DNA from: Crossiella sp. CA-258035
Lineage (GTDB): Bacteria; Actinomycetota; Actinomycetes; Mycobacteriales; Pseudonocardiaceae
Assembly: GCF_030064675.1 (NCBI RefSeq)
Contig: NZ_CP116413.1
Coordinates: 653,001 to 717,000 of the forward strand
DNA length: 64,000 nucleotides
Direction of reading: 5' to 3'
Numbering within the stretch: the first letter of the stretch is position 1; every line of letters starts with the position of its first letter. The notes below the pieces were generated by a model. It saw only the letters and a program-made list of their open reading frames with translations. It did no database searches and was not told the DNA's origin. Position numbers and translations under genes: made by a program. This document shows, one piece after another, positions 59,347 through 64,000 of the stretch.

Positions 59347-60861
59347 TCATGTCGGGGTGTCCGCGCTGAGCAGGGCGTAGCAGGCCAGGTGCAGGGCCAG
59401 GCGCTGGTCCGGTGAGTCCAGGTCGATGCCCCGGGCGCGGATGCGTTCCAGGCGGCCCAGGACTGTGTTGCGGTGGACGCCGAGGCGGGTGGCCGCTTGA
59501 CCGGTGGAGCCTGCGCAGTCGAGCAGCGCGGTGAGGGCGGAGAGCAGGACTTCGGCGTCGGGGGCGTTGATCAGTTCGGCCAGGGCGACCCTGGCGGCGG
59601 CGGCGATGTCGTCCACCGGGAGGCAGGCCAGGACGGCGCGGGGGCCCAGGTCACCGAACTGTTCCACCGGGTTGCCGCCGGGGCGGCTGGCCACGGCGGC
59701 GGCCAGGATGGCCTCGCTGACCGAGCGGGTCAGGCCGGGGAGGTCCTTGCCGGTCACGCCGATGCCGGCGACCAGGGGGATGGGCAGCGCGGCGGCGGCG
59801 AGGTGGGCGCGGACCCGGTCGGCGATCTCCTGTGGACCGCCGGGGACCGCGGTCCACCAGCTCAGCCAGCCGTCCTCGCGGGGGATCAGCGGCAGGTCGC
59901 CGAAGGACTCGCGCCAGGCCACCACGACGCCGGGGGTGGCCACCTCGGCGGGGCCGGGCACGCGTTCGGACGGCTTGAGGAAGACCGCGATGTGCTCTCC
60001 CGCCAAGCGCCAGCCGATGTCGGTGGCCTGGCGCTCGGCGGTGGGGTTCGGCGCGGTGAGCAGGGTGTGCAGCAGGAGTTTGTCCTTGGCTGCTTGGAAA
60101 ACCGGGGTCAGCCAGCTGCGGCCGACGGTGGCCGCGAGCGGGGCGCGGGCCAGCCGCAGGATGGTGCGCACCGTCTCCACCCAGGACGGGGACCAGGCCG
60201 CGAGCTGGGCCACCAGGGTCGCCCACGGCCTGCCGTCCGGGCCGGGCACCGCGACCTCGACCCGGTGGCTGCCCTGGGAGCGGTCCGCGGCGGAGCGGCC
60301 CGCCAGCACGTGGCCGTCCTCGGTGACCAGCGCGGTGATCACGCCGGGCACCTCGGTGTTGATCACGCCGATGATGTCCCTCGCGGTGCTGCGCTCGCCG
60401 AAGAGCACCGCGCAGCGGGCGGTCAGCCTGGCCCTGGCGGCCTCGGTGTCGGAGATCGCGGCGGCCAGCTCCAGCGCGCTCTTGGCCGGGTCGGCCACCA
60501 CGAACAGCGGCACCCGCAGGCGTTCGGCCAGCTGCGCGGTCGGCGTGGTCACGGTGATCTCGGCCGGGGCCACCACGCAGGCCGCGTTGCGCTCCCAGGC
60601 CAGCCGCAGCGCGGACTCCAGCGCCCAGGCGCCCAGCGCGGCCGCGCCGTGCAGCACCACCGCGGCGTGCGGCTCGCACTGGTGGATCTGGTCCAGCTCG
60701 CCGACCAGGGCCACCGCGGCCACCTGGCGGTCCAGGTCGTCGGCGGCGAAGACCTGGGACTGGGCCAGCGGGCCGAAGTGGACCAGCTCGGCCACGCTCA
60801 GCGGCTCGGGCACACGGGTTCGGCTCACGGGCGCACCATCCTCACGAAGGGCCTTCCTCAC
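59347..60861 (-). CDS. PucR/CdaR-family transcriptional regulator
   Basis: A 504-residue regulator. The N-terminal ~130 residues form the PucR (purine catabolism regulator-like) domain, the middle a GGDEF-like degenerate fold, and the C-terminus the PucR-type HTH (LLDCAGSTGQAATRLGVHRN then TVLGRLERIRARGIDLDSPD). Such regulators control use of purines, hydantoins or polyamines. It ends an operon with hydantoinase-type genes and overlaps the DUF917 gene by 20 bases, so it probably regulates that pathway. Confidence 0.9.
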   Translation of the reverse strand: MRKALREDGAPVSRTRVPEPLSVAELVHFGPLAQSQVFAADDLDRQVAAVALVGELDQIHQCEPHAAVVLHGAAALGAWALESALRLAWERNAACVVAPAEITVTTPTAQLAERLRVPLFVVADPAKSALELAAAISDTEAARARLTARCAVLFGERSTARDIIGVINTEVPGVITALVTEDGHVLAGRSAADRSQGSHRVEVAVPGPDGRPWATLVAQLAAWSPSWVETVRTILRLARAPLAATVGRSWLTPVFQAAKDKLLLHTLLTAPNPTAERQATDIGWRLAGEHIAVFLKPSERVPGPAEVATPGVVVAWRESFGDLPLIPREDGWLSWWTAVPGGPQEIADRVRAHLAAAALPIPLVAGIGVTGKDLPGLTRSVSEAILAAAVASRPGGNPVEQFGDLGPRAVLACLPVDDIAAAARVALAELINAPDAEVLLSALTALLDCAGSTGQAATRLGVHRNTVLGRLERIRARGIDLDSPDQRLALHLACYALLSADTPT

Positions 60862-61936
60862 GCGGGTGCCGGACCGGGAACCCGAAGGCGCGCGGACCGG
60901 CGATGGCCAGCCCGGCCGGGGTGTGCCACATCGGCGACACCGGCAGCATCAGCACGTCCACGTGGTGGCCAAGGGTGACCGACTCCATGCCGACCACCTT
61001 CCGCTCGTGCCGGTCCAGCAGGCAGAGCACGTCGGGCACGGCCGCGGCCAGCGCGCCGTCGATCACCGCGAGCAGCAGCTCGCTGTTGCCCTCCAACCGG
61101 ATCAGCCTGCTGGGGCTGCCGTACTCGGCGACCACGATGCTGGTCGGCACCGAGGGGTAGATCCGCGGTCCGACGGTGCGGGTGGCGTGCCCGAGCTCGA
61201 TCACCCGGCCGCTGCCCAGCACCCGGGAACCCATGATCCGGGTCAGCCCGGCCAGCAGCGACTCGCGGTCCTGCGCGGAGGTGAGCATCCGGCCGACGGT
61301 CAGCGTGCGGCTGGTCGCCCCGCGCAGCGCGGCCGGGCGCAGCGCGGCCACCGTGGCCGGGTAGCTGGCGCACATCAGCCAGCCGCCCGCGGCCTTCATC
61401 GCCGCGCGCAGCAACAGTTCTGACCGGTGCATGCTGCTGTCCAGCACCAGCACGTCCCCGGCCAGGCCGACCCCGGCCAGCGGGCCGATCGGCAGCCCGG
61501 CCAGCGCGTAGGTGGTCTGGATCATCAGCGGCAGCACCCGGCCCATGCCGTCGCAGTCCACCAGCGGCAGGCCGAGCGCGGCGGCCGCGGCCACCGGGAA
61601 GACCGCGTTGGGACCGGCGGAGTTGAGCGAGACGATCGCGTCCACCTTGCGCCCCAGGCGTTCCTCCAGCGCGCGGACCGCCAGCACGCCCTCGTCGCCG
61701 TTGGGCGGCAGCTCGATCATCGGGGCGTACCCGCCGAGCGCGCCGATGGACACGCACAGCGCCTCCGGCGGCAGGTCGTCCAGTGCCACCAGGGGGACCG
61801 GACCGTTGCGGCGCACCACATCCTCGATCGCGGCGCGGTAGCCGTCCAGGGTGATCGAGCCCGCGGAGGAGGACAGCAGCTGGGCGCCTGCCATCAGCAC
61901 CGGCACGTCCTCGGCGGTGAGCTGGGTGATGGTCAT
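60842..61936 (-). CDS. DUF917 family protein
   Basis: A 364-residue protein of the DUF917 family, regularly encoded beside hydantoinase/oxoprolinase genes. Family-type blocks: ALGGYAPMIELPPNGDEGVL, VSLNSAGPNAVFPVAAAAAL, LVDCDGMGRVLPLMIQTTYA and RIYPSVPTSIVVAE. Some members act on thiohydantoins or help process acyl-hydantoin substrates; the reaction here is not known. The ATG at 61936 overlaps the preceding stop (ATGA). The frame stays open far upstream, but only as a shadow of the HyuA-like gene. Confidence 0.88.
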   Translation of the reverse strand: MTITQLTAEDVPVLMAGAQLLSSSAGSITLDGYRAAIEDVVRRNGPVPLVALDDLPPEALCVSIGALGGYAPMIELPPNGDEGVLAVRALEERLGRKVDAIVSLNSAGPNAVFPVAAAAALGLPLVDCDGMGRVLPLMIQTTYALAGLPIGPLAGVGLAGDVLVLDSSMHRSELLLRAAMKAAGGWLMCASYPATVAALRPAALRGATSRTLTVGRMLTSAQDRESLLAGLTRIMGSRVLGSGRVIELGHATRTVGPRIYPSVPTSIVVAEYGSPSRLIRLEGNSELLLAVIDGALAAAVPDVLCLLDRHERKVVGMESVTLGHHVDVLMLPVSPMWHTPAGLAIAGPRAFGFPVRHPREEGPS

Positions 61937-63264
61937 GGCCGCCGCTCCGGCTCGGGGCGGCTGCCCACGTAGACCCAGAGCCGGTAGACGTCCCGGCCGA
62001 GGAAGGCCAGCGGGGTGGCCACCGACCGGATCACCCGTTCCCGGCCCGGCCTGCCGCCGCTGGCCGCGACCAGGGACAGCGCCTGGCCTTCCAGCATGGT
62101 CTGCCTGCGTTGCAGGTCCTCGGCGGAGTCGGCGGTGACCACCAGGTCCAGCCAGGCGCTGGGCTCGCTGACCGCCGCGCCCACCGCGCACAGGTCGGCC
62201 GCGCCGCGCACCGGGGACAGCACCGGGCGCAGCTTGCGGTGCAGCCGCTCGGCCAGCTCCTCGCCGCCCTCGTCCAGCACGCCGAGTGCGCCCGCGCCCT
62301 CCTGCTCGCGAAGCTGCGCGGCGAAGGCGTCCGCGGTGGCCGCCGGGCGCACCGTGATCGCGGCCTGCGGGGCGACCAGCCGCACGCCGAGCGCGCCCAG
62401 CAGATCGCTTTCCACCCTCGGCCACCCGGCCCTGACCTCGCCGACGAGGATCTCCTTCGGCCCGGTCAGCACGACCGGCCCGTCCGGCCGCTCGGCCAGC
62501 AGCGCCGCCCCGCGCAGCGCGGCCGCGGCGGTGGCGGCCAGCCCGCGGGCGGGCACCGAGCGCAGCCGCCGCGCGGAGACCCGGCCGCCGTCGCCGGTGG
62601 CGAACCAGCAGCCGGGCGGGCCGTCCAGGGTGGCGGTGATCCGCTCGCAGCGGTCCACCAGGTCCTCGCAGAAGTCCAGCAGCGCCGCGTTGACCACGTT
62701 GGTCGCCTCGCGCTCCACCAGGCCCAGCCCGCCCACCTCGTGCGAGAGGCAGACCCGCAGGTCGGGGAACTCCTCGGCGACCCGGCCGGCGATGGCCTGC
62801 TCGTGCTCGGCGCTGCCGGAGGCGCCGGTGGCGGTGACGGTGAGCGTGCGGATGCCCTCGGCGTAGGCGGCGGCGACCTTGGCCAGCGCGTCCTCGAGGT
62901 CCAGCGGGGCCATCTCCGCGCCGAAGATGTCGTGCCCGCCGGTGACCGTGGCCGTCCAGGTGATCAGCGAGCGGATCAGCTCGAACGGGTGGCCGCACTG
63001 CCGGGGCGCGCGCGGCAGCACCCGGATCGCGCCCACCGGCTGCACGCCCGCGCCGCGCCGCAGCGCCCGCTCCAGCAGCGCGGAGACGTCCCAGGTGACC
63101 GAGTCGACGATGGACGGCGAGGAGGCGGCCAGCCGCTTCAGCAACCCGCTGAGCTGGCGTCCGCCCCGGCCCGCGACCGCTTCGGTGCCGGTGGCCAGCA
63201 CCTGGCCCTCATGCGCGAGCGCACCGTGCGCACGGTTCACCCCGAGACGGACTCCGATGCGCAT
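61933..63264 (-). CDS. Hydantoinase/oxoprolinase subunit A-like protein (short)
   Basis: A 443-residue protein of the HyuA/oxoprolinase A group. MRIGVRLGVNRAHGALAHEG is the N-terminal sugar-kinase-like strand, VTATGASGSAEHEQAIAGRV, LSHEVGGLGLVEREATNVVN and CWFATGDGGRVS follow. At 443 residues it is shorter than classical HyuA (about 650-700), and the DFGGTxTD-type phosphate loop of active ATPases is replaced by VRLGVNRAHG, so activity may differ. It overlaps hyuB upstream by 28 bases and DUF917 downstream by four. Confidence 0.8.
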   Translation of the reverse strand: MRIGVRLGVNRAHGALAHEGQVLATGTEAVAGRGGRQLSGLLKRLAASSPSIVDSVTWDVSALLERALRRGAGVQPVGAIRVLPRAPRQCGHPFELIRSLITWTATVTGGHDIFGAEMAPLDLEDALAKVAAAYAEGIRTLTVTATGASGSAEHEQAIAGRVAEEFPDLRVCLSHEVGGLGLVEREATNVVNAALLDFCEDLVDRCERITATLDGPPGCWFATGDGGRVSARRLRSVPARGLAATAAAALRGAALLAERPDGPVVLTGPKEILVGEVRAGWPRVESDLLGALGVRLVAPQAAITVRPAATADAFAAQLREQEGAGALGVLDEGGEELAERLHRKLRPVLSPVRGAADLCAVGAAVSEPSAWLDLVVTADSAEDLQRRQTMLEGQALSLVAASGGRPGRERVIRSVATPLAFLGRDVYRLWVYVGSRPEPERRP

Positions 63265-64000
63265 TCCTGATCAGTACACCCGGAATGGGTGCGTTGTCGA
63301 ATAACGGTGCCGTACACCGCTTCTGCGTGCTCAGCGCTGAGATGACCGTCCAGCACATCGGCTCGAACCGCCTCCGGCGCGCGTTTTCCCGGGTCACCGA
63401 ATCCGCCGCCGCCACCGGTGACACAACGGACCACATCGCCCGCACGTAAATGCAAACCGTTGCATTTCAACATTCGCTGTTCATCGGGCCGGCCCGGATT
63501 GATCGTCACCTCCGGCGGCGCCGCCGGACTGCCGCCGAACAGTCCCCAGGCCGGGGTGACCGAGCGCTCGAACCAGAGCGAGACCGTGCAGTCGGCGAGC
63601 ACCTCGTACTCGCGCAGCACCCCGTTGCCGCCCCGCCACTGGCCCGCGCCGCCGGAGTCCGGCCGGATCTCGTAGCGGGTGATCCGCAGCGGGAACCGGC
63701 TCTCCAGCACCTCCACCGGCATGTCCCGCAGCGAGCCGTTCACGTTGTTGATCAGCGCGCTCTCCCCGTCGCTGCCCCGCCAGCCGCCCCAGCCGCCCAC
63801 GGTGGCCTCCTGGCTGACGTACTCGCGGCCGGTGCGCGGGTCGACCCCGGCGTACATCACGATCATCGAGTCGCCGTGGCTGGCCGCGGCCACCCGGTCC
63901 GGCAGCGCGGGGGCCAGCGCCCGCGCGACCAGGTCGATGAGCAGGCCGAGGTGGGAGAAGTACCACTGGCAGGCCGCGGGGGCCTGCGCGCCGAAGACCG
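63237..64000 (-). CDS. hyuB: Hydantoinase/oxoprolinase subunit B (N-terminus outside window)
   Basis: C-terminal ~255 residues of an HyuB-type subunit; the gene enters from the right edge. GGWGGWRGSDGESALINNVN, PLRITRYEIRPDSGGAGQWR and TGGGGGFGDPGKRAPEAVRA are the conserved C-terminal blocks of N-methylhydantoinase B/5-oxoprolinase B. With the A-like subunit it would open hydantoin or 5-oxoproline-type rings using ATP. It starts the operon visible here (hyuB, hyuA-like, DUF917, pucR-type). Confidence 0.9.
   Translation of the reverse strand, partial: VFGAQAPAACQWYFSHLGLLIDLVARALAPALPDRVAAASHGDSMIVMYAGVDPRTGREYVSQEATVGGWGGWRGSDGESALINNVNGSLRDMPVEVLESRFPLRITRYEIRPDSGGAGQWRGGNGVLREYEVLADCTVSLWFERSVTPAWGLFGGSPAAPPEVTINPGRPDEQRMLKCNGLHLRAGDVVRCVTGGGGGFGDPGKRAPEAVRADVLDGHLSAEHAEAVYGTVIRQRTHSGCTDQECASESVSG

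Noticed and set aside
60842-62998. A 718-codon frame that would extend DUF917 far upstream
   Set aside because: The extra 350 residues are an out-of-frame reading of the HyuA-like gene; the ATG at 61936 overlaps the upstream stop in the usual way.

Overview
The window is a high-GC actinomycete chromosome segment. GTG starts, ATGA/GTGA gene overlaps, DasR, Zur and CIRCE-type operators and mycobacterium-like gene order together suggest a member of the Pseudonocardiales (an inference from content; no 16S is present). No origin, CRISPR array, insertion sequence, integrase or transposase was recognised.

Left part (1-16.4 kb): a truncated secreted GH18 chitinase with a DasR-like operator; an ECF41-type sigma factor (SigJ-like) facing a carboxymuconolactone-decarboxylase-like gene with an ECF41-type promoter; an S9 peptidase and an alpha/beta hydrolase; a DEAD-box helicase; a membrane protein/XRE regulator/oxidoreductase operon; then a low-GC two-gene unit (DUF5131 three-Cys protein plus TcmP) between an intact tRNA-Arg(CCT) and a decayed copy of its 3' part, which looks like a small integrated island. 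After the tRNA comes a four-gene operon: NCS1 permease, rhodanese, a catalytically degenerate M1 peptidase-like protein and a secreted thioredoxin.

16.5-31.9 kb: a cyclodipeptide synthase of the NYH subfamily without visible tailoring enzymes, two tandem paralogous regulators, a large secreted penicillin-acylase-family enzyme with a discoidin domain, an orphan NarL-type response regulator, a TPR-GGDEF diguanylate cyclase and bluB. A zinc-starvation unit follows: cysteine-poor ribosomal proteins S18, S14, L33 and L28 diverge from a CobW-like protein, L31 and L32 across a Zur-like palindrome. A histidine phosphatase, a 3-hydroxyacyl-CoA dehydrogenase, an Eis-like acetyltransferase and a TRIC-type membrane protein complete the section.

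32-48.6 kb: the gene order of the mycobacterial mprA-mprB-pepD-moaB2-mscL and ruc/Rv0991c-FTHF cyclo-ligase-galU-glp(moeA)-rimJ-glpR loci is kept, but a sugar ABC importer, a DeoR regulator and galT (34.2-39.6 kb) separate mprAB from pepD. Matching 11-bp-spaced repeats before mprA and pepD argue that the regulatory link survives. A CIRCE element precedes the ruc-like zinc-ribbon gene.

48.7-59.3 kb: next to tRNA-Ala(CGC) lies a glycopeptide-resistance locus: vanH, vanA, vanX and a GNAT gene, convergent vanS/vanR, and a vanY-type carboxypeptidase. vanH and vanY share an ungapped promoter, leader and N-terminal segment, so both are probably switched on by VanR. Together the products make D-Ala-D-Lac precursors and remove D-Ala-ended ones. 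No glycopeptide biosynthesis genes are seen. A secreted GH2 enzyme with a LacI-type operator, a membrane protein, a leucine-rich-repeat protein and an odd tRNA-like RNA follow.

Right end (59.3-64 kb): a hydantoinase/oxoprolinase operon (hyuB partial, hyuA-like, DUF917) ending in a PucR-type regulator.
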